From NCBI RefSeq assembly GCF_009870125.1, contig NC_046683.1:24642129-24706128 (forward strand): a stretch of DNA of 64,000 bases, in the 5' to 3' direction. The notes under the pieces were generated by a model, which ran no database searches, was not told where the DNA came from, and worked only from the letters and a program-made list of their open reading frames with translations. The translations under genes and the position numbers were made by a program. Below, one piece after another: positions 53,132 to 63,923 of this stretch. Source of the DNA: Drosophila pseudoobscura (taxonomy: Eukaryota; Arthropoda; Insecta; Diptera; Drosophilidae). The stretch's first letter is position 1. Every line of letters starts with the position of its first letter.

Positions 53132-54502
53132 TTTTTATCGTCATGGGAGCTTCAATATGCCCGCTCTAGGGTAATCAAACATGTCCAGATGGAGTTCTTC
53201 CAAGTGGAGTACAGACAGCTGAGCACTGGACAAGCCCTTTCTCAAAAATCCAAGTTGATTCACTACACTCCATTTGTTGACGACCAAGGAATTCTGCACG
53301 TGGGAGGACGCATTGGAAATTCGATGACAACCTATGACGCAAAACATCCCATCCTTCTTCCAAAGGAATCACCAGTCGCTGTTTTAATAGCTAGACACCA
53401 GCACGTCACATCGTTACACGCTGGAGTCGAATTTATATTTCACACGTTGAGACAGAAGTATTGGATCCTGGGAGCCCGTAACATAGTCCGCAAAATTGTA
53501 TTCAACTGCAAGATATGCTTCCTCCAGCGCAAAGGAACGAGTACACAACTCATGGCTGATCTTCCCGCCTTTCGCGTTCAGCCCACCCGCTGCTTTCTAC
53601 ATTCTGGATTGGATTACGCTGGACCAGTTACCATCAAGACATCAGCAGGTCGGACACCGAAGTTTGGCAAAGCTTGGTTTGCCATCTTTGTTTGTCTGTC
53701 CACCAAAGCAATTCATATCGAGCTCGTCAGTGATTTGACGACTCCTGCATTTATCGCCGCTTTCAAACGCTTTTGGTCTCGACGTGGTCCTATATCCGAC
53801 TTGTACTCGGACAATGGCACAACATTCCATGGAGCCAGAAAGGAACTAACGGAGATGCAACGGATAGCAGAATCTCAAAGTCAAGACGAGGAAATTGCTA
53901 ATTTTCTGACGAGTCAGGACATCAACTGGCACTTCATTCCGCCATCTGCCCCGCACTTTGGAGGTCTTTGGGAAACAGGCGTACGATCTATCAAACTCCA
54001 CCTTCGCCGAGTAATTGGTAGCAGTGCGTTAACCTTCGAGGAATATTCAACAATTTTAACTCAGATTGAAGGGTTACTCAACTCTCGCCCACTGTGCGCG
54101 CCAAGCGATCACAGCTTGCATCCCCTTACCCCCGCTCATTTTCTTACAGGTCAACCTCACATGTCGGTGCCGGAGCCGTCCTTGTTAGACGTCAACATTA
54201 ACAGACTGCAGCGTTGGAGACAACTGCAAGCCAAGGTTCAAAAATTCTGGAAACGTTGGAATCTGGAATACCTTACTTCCTTGCAACCTCGCACGAAATG
54301 GCAGCAGGAGTCCAACGACATAACCGTGGACACTCTTGTGGTACTGAAGGAGCCAAATCAACCGCCTAGCAAGTGGCTGCTTGGGCGAATCACCGAAGTT
54401 CATCCTGGCCAAGACGAGAGGGTTCGAGTGGTCACCGTCAAAACCGCCCGAGGAGTGTACAAGAGGCCTATTACCAAACTTGCTGTGCTTCCCTTGTTCT
54501 GA
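53132..54502 (+). CDS. BEL/Pao integrase (open, in frame after one stop)
   Basis: The frame continues without shift from the TAA at 53129-53131. An ATG at 53189 gives a 437-residue product. It holds the HHCC zinc domain (HVTSLHAG, CKICFLQR), the catalytic core with D142 (GLDYAG), D208 (YSDNGTTF) and E262 (GGLWETG), KAIHIELVSDLTT between them, and a C-terminal DUF5641 domain (LVVLKEPNQPPSKWLLGRI). It ends 20 bases before the purine tract. All catalytic residues are present. In a normal element it is part of Pol; here it could only arise by read-through or independent initiation. Confidence 0.88.
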   Translation, partial: FLSSWELQYARSRVIKHVQMEFFQVEYRQLSTGQALSQKSKLIHYTPFVDDQGILHVGGRIGNSMTTYDAKHPILLPKESPVAVLIARHQHVTSLHAGVEFIFHTLRQKYWILGARNIVRKIVFNCKICFLQRKGTSTQLMADLPAFRVQPTRCFLHSGLDYAGPVTIKTSAGRTPKFGKAWFAIFVCLSTKAIHIELVSDLTTPAFIAAFKRFWSRRGPISDLYSDNGTTFHGARKELTEMQRIAESQSQDEEIANFLTSQDINWHFIPPSAPHFGGLWETGVRSIKLHLRRVIGSSALTFEEYSTILTQIEGLLNSRPLCAPSDHSLHPLTPAHFLTGQPHMSVPEPSLLDVNINRLQRWRQLQAKVQKFWKRWNLEYLTSLQPRTKWQQESNDITVDTLVVLKEPNQPPSKWLLGRITEVHPGQDERVRVVTVKTARGVYKRPITKLAVLPLF

Positions 54503-54525
54503 ACAGTCGTTCAGGGGGGCCGGTA

Positions 54526-54996
54526 TGGTGAGAAATGAGCCTTGTAGTTTTTTAATTCAATGTTCATGTATATTGCGATTGACCTATTTACACGCTCATG
54601 ATTGTAGTACACCGCCTAAGTAACTATTTTTACGCGCATAGCTGTGTTGTTGTTTTCTCGGGTCCAGAACATAGCTGTAATGTTCTCACACGCATGGCCA
54701 GACCCGCAGCTGCACACGCACACAGCGATGCGTTCCGTTGTTTTGCATTGAGACCGTCGCGTCGAGTCTTATCGCGTGATCTTTCAATTCCCTTTTGCTC
54801 GACTTCTTTTCGCGGAGTTGATGCAGTAGAAACTTCTAGACGAAGCCGCCCGCACGCATAGTTTGTACCGCCGCAGAATCGAACCCCCCGCTATTCTTGT
54901 AATATAATTGTACTATAACCACCAATATTAAATAATCAATAAATAATAAATAAGCTCAAGATATAAACGATTATACAGTCCACTAATTCATAACCA
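54526..54996 (+). repeat. BEL/Pao element 2, 3' LTR
   Basis: Starts TGGTGAGAAATGAGCC after the purine tract. Holds about 40 extra bases near 54575-54615 relative to the 5' LTR. Confidence 0.82.
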
Positions 54997-55514
54997 ACTT
55001 AGGAACCTAAAATTAGGGAAAAAATTAGGAAACGTTGGTAAAATAAATTTGAGTATAAAAAATGTTTTTAGCAAACACGTCGGATTGCATTGATAGTTCA
55101 CAAAATACACCTAATTCTGTTTTTACACGGTAGATTGGTTCCTGGAAAACCCGTGTAAAAAAAAGCGTAAAAAATACATTGATCATATGGAAAAATAGGT
55201 GATTGGTTCCTTATGGATTTTTTAAGAACAAGTATTTATGTTTACTTTATTAAATCACATATATAATATGTATTTACACAAGCGTCGTTATTAAAGCAAG
55301 AAAAGATGTGCACTCGGAGCTTAAAAATATGGAATGTACATTAGGTATGACAAGTTCAGTAACTAAAAACAATAATGTATGTATGTAAAACAGCTTTGTT
55401 ATTAACAAAAAGAGTAGGTTATTCAATTTTTAAGGTAAAAATAAATTTAATCAAAATTTAAATGTTAATCATAAATTCAGGAACATAAATTTAATTGCTT
55501 AATTGCATCATCAG
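54997..55514. other. AT-rich; probable left end of a Tigger-like element
   Basis: 55125-55175 has inverted 'ttttacacgg' and 'ccgtgtaaaa' motifs; 'accgtgtta' and 'accgtgtaat' recur at 56180-56250. These resemble the ends of insect Tigger/pogo elements and may bracket the transposase remnant. Exact termini not found. Confidence 0.4.
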
Positions 55515-56063
55515 TTATTCGAACTCGCTGGCTTCATCGCTGGAATAATTTTGAACTGGAGTTTTTCTTACTCGTTTGGCATCTAAATATTTAAAAGTGA
55601 ACTCTGCTATGTGCCGTTGTTGGCCATTTTTTTCTACCTCTTTGTATAATTCTTTGTAACGATCCATACAAGAATTAAGCTCACGGTGAAATTGTGCAGC
55701 TCTTTCGACATTGAAATAAATTTGCAGTAAGTTTAACACGTTCTTCACTATCACTTCTTTCTATAGAAGCAGCAATCTCTGAGGCAAAATGCAATCTTTC
55801 GTCTTCGCTAAAAGTTTTATCAACCAGCATTTCATCAATTTCATCGAATACCAAGTCATCAAAACCCTTCCACCAACTTGGTGTGCCAATGTAATTGGGA
55901 TATTCGTTTGTGTTTGGATCCACATGATTTTTACTTTTAACACATTCTGGCCAAATTTGTCTCCAACATGCGTTTAAGGTAGATAGTCTTAAATCTGATA
56001 TTGCTAAAGCAGTATGTGTTATGCAATCTTTAATAGAACACTTTTTCCAGGCATCAATGACTC
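55515..56063 (-). pseudogene. pogo/Tigger-type transposase C-terminal end
   Basis: On the minus strand an open frame from 56063 reads IDAWKKCSIKDCITHTAL and TLNACWRQIWPECV, the characteristic end of the DDE_1 (CENP-B/jerky/Tigger) transposase domain, followed by an acidic C-terminal tail. A frameshift near 55715 moves the end (VERAAQFHRELNSCMDRY to SDEASEFE, stop near 55515) to another frame. The DDD core and CENP-B DNA-binding domain are absent. Confidence 0.72.
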
Positions 56064-56576
56064 CAAAGTATCAAAGTATCAAAAACCAATATGTACTTGT
56101 TCTTTCTTTCTTGTTTTCGTTTGGTTTCTAGCTGTTTGTGCGCTGTGTTTGTTTTTTTTTATTTGTGTTGTGTTATTTTAAACCGTGTTAAATGGAGTAA
56201 AACCGTGTAATAAAATTTTTGATTTTCAGACCGTGTTATTTCAAAATCGTGTGTATATATTTAGGTGGTATATATTTATCCATATGTACATATGTAGGAT
56301 TAGGTGTAAACACTAAGCAAAGAACACATAGAGGCGTCAAATCGAGTAAAAACTACCTGAATACAATTTGTGGACAATTGGGACCCAGCGACCTGGACCT
56401 GGATCTGGCTCATGGTTCCAATCGCTTTGTCTCTGGGTTAAAATTGCTCCGGCTGTGAATTCTCGTTTGGTGAGTGCACACGTATTTTAACACACTTTAG
56501 TTAGTTTAGTATGTGCGTTCTTACTGATGTAACAGTCGAAACGTAAATATTTTATCTTTATACCGACCATAAAGTA
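56064..56576. other. No gene; right end of Tigger-like element and unassigned sequence
   Basis: 56064-56260 contains the TIR-like motifs mentioned for the Tigger element. 56320-56460 has a short frame (LGPSDLDLDLAHGSNRF) followed by a donor-like 'ggtgagt' at 56468; it could be an exon but nothing supports it. Confidence 0.35.
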
Positions 56577-56755
56577 TACAGTCAGTACAACATTTATTCG
56601 GACACCCTATTTCCACACCAACTTTCTTTAAAAATAACTTGAAAAATAGTTAACCTTAACAAACAATTTTTATTTCATTATGAGGATCCATATTACTACT
56701 ACTAATTTTAAACATTAAAAAAAAAAAACTTAAATGTATCAAAATTATATAAAAA
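56577..56755. mobile_element. Tc1-type element end
   Basis: 'tacagtcagtacaac' followed by TTATTCGGACACCC, a terminal inverted repeat style common in Drosophila Tc1 elements, next to a TA. Internal sequence is AT-rich and stops at the CR1-like 5' end near 56760. Confidence 0.55.
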
Positions 56756-57296
56756 TTATACTCGTTCGTTCTCTTTCGTAGATCAAACGCGTTTTTTTCC
56801 GCTCCGCATATTTTCCCTATGTTTTACATAAACAACCGGTGTTTTCATAAATAAACAATAAATACCTTCCCTATCCAACCTACTATCTGGAAACCTATTC
56901 TATTCCGCGAGTGCATGCCTTTTGATTTGTGTTTAATTATTATTTATTGAACTTAAAATTTTTCGGCGTCGGCTTGTTGTGTTTGTGTTGTTGCCGTGAG
57001 TACATTACATTGCATTACAGCTCTCGTCTCTCGTCTTGCAGCTTTTGTTATTTTATCACACTCTCGCTATCACCTCAACTTCAATTACTGTTCTTTCTCT
57101 CTCACTCTTTAAACTTTCTGAACAATAGCGCTCTCTGCTTAGTACCTCTCGATATAACCGCTCTCCACTCTACTCTATTTTTTTTTACCAATTCCGCTTT
57201 GAGCGTTGTCTAGCACATTGGTCTGGTACCAATTTGTTTTGGAAATTTTCTTTCTTTTTTCGCAAATTTTCTTTAGTAAATAAATAAATAATAAAA

Positions 57297-58010
57297 ATGG
57301 AATACGCTGTGGTCTGCGCCAAAAAAAATCTGTAAGAAGCTGATCACCCACGATCAGCCGAATGTCCCTTCTGGCTCTGCGACAGCGTAGTCCGCGCAAA
57401 ATGCACTGGATTTTCTGGCCACGTGAGTGATGCTATAGCCAAACGTAATGGGTTGCATTACAGTTGCGAGGCATGCCGTGCAGTGGAGAATGACATGGTG
57501 GCTTTTATGAGGCAGACGCGGAAGGGCTTTAAGGAGCTGACCGTTGGCTTTAAAAAGCAATACGATCGGCTCCTAATCCGTGGTGTCCGCAAGTTCGCTA
57601 GTTGTCCGGTCTATCCCGATCCCACCAGTAAATAGACTTTCCGGACCTCGGGATATTGTCACCACAGGTACTAGGCCTGTGGTGCCCAAACCACTGGTGG
57701 GAGTCCCACCAAAACGACAAGTTTTTGTCTCACGGCTGGCCCCTGACCTCACATCTAATGATGTAATTGCTTTTATTCAAAGCAAAATTAAAGCCCACGG
57801 CTAAAGGTGGAGAAATTCAACTTCTCTTATGCCAGGGAAATAGCCTCGTTTAAGATAAGCATCTCCCCAACTCAATTTGACACCATTTGCTCCGCCAAAT
57901 TTTGGCCGGAGCATTTGGTGGTGAAGGAGTTTAAGGCTAAGAAGAACAATAGGCCCCCCAAACTAACTTCTCTTTTAGTAACGTATCAGAATGTTAGAGG
58001 CTTGCGTAGT
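57297..58010 (+). pseudogene. CR1-like ORF1 (PHD-like finger, nucleic-acid binding)
   Basis: ATG at 57297 gives MEYAVVCAKKNL and then a stop. In another frame 57350-57635 encodes a Cys-rich PHD-like finger (AECPFWLCDS, AKCTGFSGH, YSCEACRAVE) and a helical stretch. 57660-57804 encodes KRQVFVSRLAPDLTSNDV and, after a shift, 57807 onward NFSYAREIASFKIS and WPEHLVVKEF, an RRM-like fold typical of CR1/Jockey ORF1 proteins, which bind element RNA. Confidence 0.7.
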
Positions 58011-58760
58011 AAGCTCAGCATTCTTTTCCGGGATAGTGTTGTGCTTACCGAAACCTGGTTAAAGCCGGACATTCTTAGTTCCGAGGTTTTAACAGGCCGG
58101 TACACAACTTTTAGGAAAGACCGTTCGTCTCGACGTGCAGGAGGGGTTCTCAAGTCAACCATGTGAAAAATTCCTTGGGTCGATTGCTTGATTTGTGCTT
58201 TGTATCGGATCCGACCATAGTGTTGTTAACCCGAGCCCTTCCACTCACTATACCTGAAGACGCCTACCATCCTACTTTCGAAGTGTCGCTAGATATAGCA
58301 CCAGCTCTATTGGATCGGTCGAGTAGGCTACCTGAACGTGTCCGTTCCTTTCGTAAAGCCGAGTTTGCGACGCTTAATAACCTCATTAGGGATTTTGATT
58401 GGTTCGCTTTGTACTTGTGCACTGATGTCATAAAAGACACACACATTTTTTACAATGCTCTTGGCCCTTTTTTTGATTCTTGTGTCCCGCTTTCTTGTCC
58501 GATTAGATCTGGAATACCGCCTTCGTTTACCAAAGAGGTATCCAGCCTAAAAAACTTAAAATCAAGACTTTATAAAAAATTTCAAGAAGTTGGTTCTTCT
58601 ACTTCTCGCTCTCGCTATGTAATAGCTCGGTCAAACTTTTCAGTTCTTAATGCACAATGCTATAAGAACTACCTATCTCGATGCAGTTTTACTGCTTCGT
58701 AAACAGTAAGCGCAGAATGTCCGCACACCCATCCTCACTATCATTTTGTAATACGTCGGC
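57960..58760 (+). pseudogene. CR1-like AP endonuclease, internally deleted
   Basis: YQNVRGLRSKL and VVLTETWLKPD are the first strands of the endonuclease; RSSRRAGGVL follows. Near 58150 a deletion joins it to GRLLDLCFVSDPT and IPEDAYHPTFEVSL, the domain end with the final Asp-His region altered. The central catalytic residues are lost. The linker to RT (58270-58700) is open. Confidence 0.75.
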
Positions 58761-58765
58761 AAATA

Positions 58766-60363
58766 ATGATCAGGCAATTGCCGATCTTTTTGCCCAATTT
58801 TTACAAACCACCTATTCTGAGGAAAGCTACTCTGGTCATCCGTACCCATACGGTTTACCGAAGGCAAACGGCATTTTCAGTCCGAATTTTCAGTTCAAAT
58901 GAATGCTCTTTACTTCATGATCTTCGACTAGTTAAGCCGGTGTTTTCACCGGGTCCAGACGGGGTTCCAGGTTGTGCACTCAGGTACTGCGCCGAGGCAC
59001 TGAGTGGACTCTTGCTTAAACTATTCACCCTGTCCATTGATTCTTCTTGCTTCCCCCCGATCTGCAAGGAATCATTTATAATTCCTCTCCATAAAAAAGA
59101 TAGCAAGTCTGATGCAAAAAATGATAGAGGTATAGCAAAGTTATCCGCTATTCCCAAATTGTTTGAGAAGGTTTTAACTCCGAACTTGCAACATCTCTGC
59201 AAGTCACTTATATCTCCAACTCAGCATGGATTTATAAGGCGGCGGTCAACCACCACGAACTTGTTAGAGTTTACCTCTTTCATTATTAAAGGCTTTCAAG
59301 GTAACTTACAGACGGATGTTATTTACACCGACTTTAGTAAAGCATTCGACTCTGTAAACCATTCCCTTTTAGCACATAAACTTGACCTTTTAGGGTTTCC
59401 GCCAAACCTCCTGAGAGGGATTTCTAGCTATCTTTGTTCTAGGTCTCAAAGAGTCCTCTTCAAAAACTCCCTCTCTTTACCAGTAAAGGTTTCTTCGGGA
59501 GTACCACAGGGCAGCCATCTAGGCCCCTTACTCTTTACACTCTTTATTAATGACTTGCCTTCGGTATTATCATATTCTCGAGTACTTATGTATGCGGATG
59601 ATGTTAAACTCTGTGTCCAGTACAAGGACATTTCATTTTATTCTCGCTTGCAATCCGATCTCAATAGCTTTCAGTCATGGTGTTGTGCAAACTTGTTACA
59701 CCTTAATGCCTCGAAATGCAAAGTTATGACATTTCATCGTTCTAGCCCCTTGTTGGCTCCCTACACCCTAGTTGGTGGTTCTCTTGAGAGAATTACACTG
59801 GTGGATGATCTGGGTGTTATGTTAGACCCCAAGTTAAAGTTTTCCGAACACATTTCTACCATGGTAAATAAGGCCATGGGCGTGCTTGGGTTTATAAAGA
59901 GGTGGTCAAATGAATTTGACGACCCCTATATAACACGACCCCTCTATTTACCTCGCTAGTTGGTCCAATTTCAGAATACGGCTCCTGTGTATGGTGCCCT
60001 CAGTACAAAGTACACCAGGACCGTATATAATCAGTACAGAACAACTTTTTACTTTTTGCTCTGCGGGGCCTTAGCTGGGATGCGGGTGTGAGACTTCCAC
60101 CTTACTCTAGTAGACTACTATTAGTAAACCTCCCATCCTTAGTTAACCGTAGAAAAATGCTTGGTGTGATATTTATGCACAACTTGATCGGGGGTGACAT
60201 AGACAGCCCTGATCTGTTGAGCCGCATAAACTTCACGATTCCTATTGGACTTACTAGAAATTTTATTCCTTGCATGAACCGTTTAGGGTATTATTCTCGG
60301 ATTATAATTCCCTCTACCATATTATATCCACCACTAATTCTCTTCCTCTTATTAAATTACTAA
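58766..60363 (+). pseudogene. CR1-like reverse transcriptase, core intact, frameshift at the end
   Basis: A 397-residue frame (58766-59959) holds the whole RT core: SPGPDGVPGCALR (motif 1-2), FIIPLHKKDSKSD, TQHGFIRRRSTTTNLLEF, YTDFSKAFDSVNH (motif A, Asp 189), SSGVPQGSHLGPLLF (motif B), LMYADDVKLC (motif C, YADD 276-279) and LNASKCKVMTFHR (motif D). A frameshift near 59955 leads to the C-terminal part (60010-60363: FALRGLSWDAGVRLPPYSS, MLGVIFMHNLIGG). RGIAKLSAI replaces the usual RPISLLS-type motif. The protein would copy element RNA at the target site. Confidence 0.85.
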
Positions 60364-60464
60364 TCCTCACTCACCTTTCTAGTAATTAGTAATTGTAGTG
60401 GTATTCGTAAATGTATTATGAATGCATGTTTACTTTCTTAGTAGTGTAGTGCTAATTTTCCACT

Positions 60465-60735
60465 AAGTTTTCTGCCACTAGATATAAGATGTCCGCCAAC
60501 TGAGAAGAACTGTTCGCCAGTGGATACAAAATTTCCGCCAGCAGAGATATGTTTTCCGCCAGCGTGTATAAAATGTTTATGTTTCTCCTCCAGCGGAGAA
60601 AAGTTGTCCGTCAGCGGAGATAAGCAGTCAGCCAGCGGAGATACGTTGTGCGCCAGCGCAGATAAGTTTTCCACCAGCGGATATAAGATGTCCTCCAGCG
60701 GAGAAAAGTTGCCCGTCAGCGAAGATATACAGATT
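60465..60735. repeat. 21-bp minisatellite, about 13 units
   Basis: Unit approximates CAGCGGAGATAAGTTGTCCGC. The unit is a multiple of three, so a 130-residue frame (60520-60912) passes through it encoding a 7-residue repeat (SASGDKL-like). It sits exactly between the broken CR1-like 3' UTR and a DINE-1 fragment. Confidence 0.88.
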
Positions 60736-60822
60736 TTCGCCCTTTGCGGGGGCGAAAGTAGGCGGGGCGAAGTTTTGAAATATACTTGTAACAGTGACAT
60801 ATCACAGAAGTCCACAGACATA
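60729..60822 (+). repeat. DINE-1 internal fragment
   Basis: Contains 'agattttcgccctttgcggg' and 'agttttgaaatata', the block next to the microsatellite region in full copies. Both ends are missing. Confidence 0.8.
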
Positions 60823-61060
60823 TCACAATTATTCGGACACATTTTCGGAAAATGCAAAAAATCCAACGGTAATCGGTGTTTCTTTTTGTGTACTGCTTCT
60901 CTTACTATGTGATTTGTTTTTTTCTTAGTTTTGATGTTCGTTTTGCTCCTGGATTTGGTTTAGCGTGGACAAAATGGGTCGGGGCCAAGATTTGTCAGTA
61001 GATTTGACGACGAATTTCATCAAAAACACTTTGCCAATCCATTAAGAAAGCAACCAAAAA
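60823..61060 (+). mobile_element. Tc1-type element 5' end with transposase start
   Basis: TTATTCGGACAC is followed by about 140 bp of non-coding sequence and an ATG at 60974: MGRGQDLSVDL, like the start of Tc1-type transposases (MGRGKxLS). The frame stops within 20 residues and DINE-1 sequence follows. Confidence 0.6.
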
Positions 61061-61061
61061 C

Positions 61062-61796
61062 AACGGGGAACGTTGTGAGTTGCTGCTGCCACCGCAACTC
61101 CACAGTTATACCCGATACATAGTCAGTATGCCTCTCCCCCGGCAGACGGTACATTGAGCGAAAAAAGTATGTGCGAAAGAGACAGAAAATCAGTTCAAAC
61201 GTGTCGTCGGGTGCTTCGTAGCGACCGAAAATTGATTTGTTACTTTTGGCTATAATAATAATCCGATCTGATCAAAATTAGGCAATTTGTTACATTTGGT
61301 AATTTTCTATGATTGTGCGTTTTTAATTTTGCCGTATCTTCCAAATTGTGGATGCCACTGATTTTCGCTCTTTGTGTGTGCGCAAGAGGGTGGGTAGGAG
61401 TTTCGAAATACACTTTTACAGGTTTGATATCACAGGTGTGTTTGTACCAAATTCGGTTACTCTAGCAAGAGAAAGAGAAAGAGCTCTAGAGAAAGAGCTC
61501 TTATAGTCTGTGAGATCTAGGCGCTCCCTTTTAGCGATAGGCAAAGCCGACCATGTAACGTGTGTGTTAGAGAGAGACAGAGCCAGGATGCCACAGATTT
61601 TCGTCCTATGTGGGGCGGGCAGAGTTTTGAGATTCACTTATAAGATTGACAATTCACAGAAGTCTGGATACAAAATGTCCTTGCTCTAGCTCTTATAGTC
61701 TTTGAGCACTAGGCGCTCATAGGGACGGACAGACGGACGGGCAGACAGACATGGCTTTATCTATCTCTATACTCATTTTGAGTATCAGGTATAAAA
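61062..61796 (+). mobile_element. DINE-1 copy, diverged subfamily
   Basis: Starts 'acggggaacgttgtgag' and ends with 'actcattttgagtat' and 'caggtataaaa'. The middle is shortened. Shares subfamily differences with 20074-20392. Confidence 0.82.
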
Positions 61797-63265
61797 ACAA
61801 CTAGACGAATAACATTTGGGGAAACCCAAACCTCGGATATTATTATAAATTATTATTATTAATTTTGTAATGCAAACTCTTTCGGCTTCCATTTCTCGCT
61901 TTGGCTCATTAATCACATTGATAAACATGTGGTCATCATCCGGCTTACAATTCCCAGTTTTATTTTTTGAGCTGACAACATTTTTGAAATTATTGCGTTG
62001 AATTCGAAGAGTTATTAGATAAAAACGGTTCTTCAATGCATCTTGATTCCGACAAAATCCAAAAGTAATAATTTGAATTTTCACTTTATATGTCGTGTGC
62101 AAGCAATAGTATTGAAATTCTAAGTCCATCAATATAAAATACATTGCTGGGATAACTACACTTCTCAAAATACTTTAGTTTCGATAATGTATTTCTCCAC
62201 ATTTTTATTTTATTGTAAAGCTGACGTCATTGGGTTTCTACCTCCTGGATTATTGCTGTTTAAGCAATCAAACATTTTTGTTACACTTTCGAAGAAAATA
62301 GCAGTTAAATATGCAACTTCATTGCAATCATCAATATTGTTACTTTCAATTAATTTTTTGAAAATTTGATTGCAGGGGACATCGTGTGGCTAAATACTTC
62401 TGTAACATATTTCACTTTGATCTATTCAAAAGAATTTGGGTTTATATGTTTTTTATACAATTTTATATTAAGATATTTCGTGAAGATTTTATCATATGTG
62501 TTACATCATAGATGAGAGAAATTGTATGACCTTATGGAGTTGTCACGCTCGACGCATAATTTTTAAAGGCTCACCGGTTATTTGAGCATTAGTTGCCTTC
62601 AATTGCTCTAATATTAAGCCCCAATTTATGAGCGGCTTTAATATTGCTTTCGATTGTTTCTTTTAATTTCAAAGAAGTCACACCAGAGGATTTTGAAAAA
62701 TAGCTTGAAACATACTTCTAATTCACATAGATGCCCCTAACCATGAATACAGAAATTTGCTTGCACAGTAGACGGGTTTTTCAATACCATCATCGACAAA
62801 CCCTTCTAATTCATCTCGGTGTGAATTTTAATGCAGGACCTTTCTTGTTGAGATTTCATCAAAAATTAAAACATACATTTTTGAAAATATTGTAAACAAA
62901 GTGTTCCATAAGCGTCCACCTACCCAAAGATGATTTAGACGGAAAATTTAGCATCAATTCATTTCGCCTAAAATCATAGGCTTTGGAAGAATAAAAATGT
63001 GTGCTGTGAGCAATTATTTTTTCAACATCCTACCAGGAAGGAAGAATTTTTAACAATCATTTTGGATACCGCGTTTAAATTTTTCGATATCTTGTAATTC
63101 TTATCTTTCATTTGAAATATGTTACCTCGATTTTTGGACTCTTTGGAATATATTAGCTTCCTATATTTTTCACCCCTTAATGAAGTTTGCAACAAGTGTA
63201 ACTTCTTTCTATAAAGTTGAATTTTTCCTTCTTTTTTACATATTTTTGTAAAGTAATTCATTTTG
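61797..63265 (-). pseudogene. P-superfamily (P/1360-like) transposase remnant
   Basis: On the minus strand, 63265-63022 encodes a basic coiled coil (KKLHLLQTSLRGEKYRKL), the region after the THAP domain. 62990-62900 encodes HFYSSKAYDFRRNELMLNLPSKSSLGRW, matching the P-type motif of a helix plus 'LP.+S++RRW'. Further pieces are in 62390-62230 (ESNNIDDCNEVAYLTAIF, LNSNNPGG) and 62090-61900 (GFCRNQDALKNRFYLI, then NCKPDDDH), the C-terminal segment. Nearly every piece is in a different frame. The THAP domain is not recognised. Confidence 0.62.
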
Positions 63266-63719
63266 CGTCTCTTTTAAGTAGTACGGACAAAATTCAATAT
63301 TCTGCGTAGGCACATCAGAACGAATATATACGAATATCAACAACGGGCTCGACGGCGACGGATGCTTTCTAAGTCTACGTCAAATTACAAATTATTTTTT
63401 ACTGCTAAAGATTCTTTTTTAAAAGCAGTAAAAAAATTATATTTCGTCTTCATCATCCGTAAATTAAACGCATTATAGTCGGTGGTCTAGGGAATTGTAT
63501 AATTGAAATTGATTTTAATTTGTATTGCCAAAATATTTTCAAAGTGTAGATTGCAAATACGCAAATAGACTTAGATTACATTACAAAACACATAAACCGA
63601 AGATTTTGTTTCTGGAAAACTTGAAGAGACGTACCCTTGCAAGCACGACACTATAGCGCACCTGGAACCACCTGGTCTATGGTTTTTATTTAGTATTTCT
63701 ATAATGTAATATAATTAGC
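63266..63719. other. AT-rich, no gene recognised
   Basis: May hold the left (5') end of the P-like element. 63395-63435 contains a small inverted repeat ('ttttactgcta' with 'agcagtaaaa'). Confidence 0.4.
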
Positions 63720-63923
63720 CAAGCTCCGTTTTTCACATTTGCTTTCTTTATAAATAATTTTATATCAACCCAACCTTAAATTTGGCTCGGAAAAAATTGG
63801 CTAGGGCAACAACAATTTTCGTTTTGGTTCAAACAGCAAAAACATTTAAAAACTGAAGAACCTTAAAACGAAACGTTTTGGCTGTAAACTTAATCCGCAA
63901 AAGTAATTGAAAAACGGAGCCTG
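63720..63923. mobile_element. Small TIR element (MITE), about 204 bp
   Basis: Left end AAGCTCCGTTTTTCA, right end the inverse of AGGCTCCGTTTTTCA (14 of 15). Parts of the same family lie at 4980-5080 (left half) and 12780-12917 (right half). No gene. Target duplication unclear. Confidence 0.65.

Larger units (their letters stand above)
49745..54996 (+). mobile_element. BEL/Pao LTR retrotransposon 2, long ORF, RT core deleted
   Basis: LTRs (49745-50179 and 54526-54996) share long identical stretches ('gctgtaatgttctcacacgc', 'gcgttccgt', 'attatacagtccactaatt'). The tRNA-Tyr type primer site at 50190-50207 and a purine tract 'ttcaggggggccgg' before the 3' LTR complete the structure. Inside, one frame carries gag, protease, RNase H piece and integrase with only one stop and one frameshift. 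No target duplication found. The LTRs differ clearly (indels, about a tenth of positions by eye), so the insertion is not young. Confidence 0.9.
56760..60460 (+). mobile_element. CR1-like non-LTR retrotransposon, nearly complete
   Basis: The longest copy of the family in the window: 5' UTR (56760-57296), ORF1, endonuclease start and end, full RT, C-terminal region and part of the 3' UTR. It has at least five frame breaks and an endonuclease deletion. Copies or parts of the same or close families are at 3.8, 15.4-18.7, 19.3, 22.7, 24.2 and 40.4 kb. The 3' end is cut by a 21-bp minisatellite at about 60465. Confidence 0.88.

Noticed and set aside
56320..56460. Possible exon LGPSDLDLDLAHGS with a downstream donor-like site
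   Set aside because: Too short, no acceptor or homology recognised.
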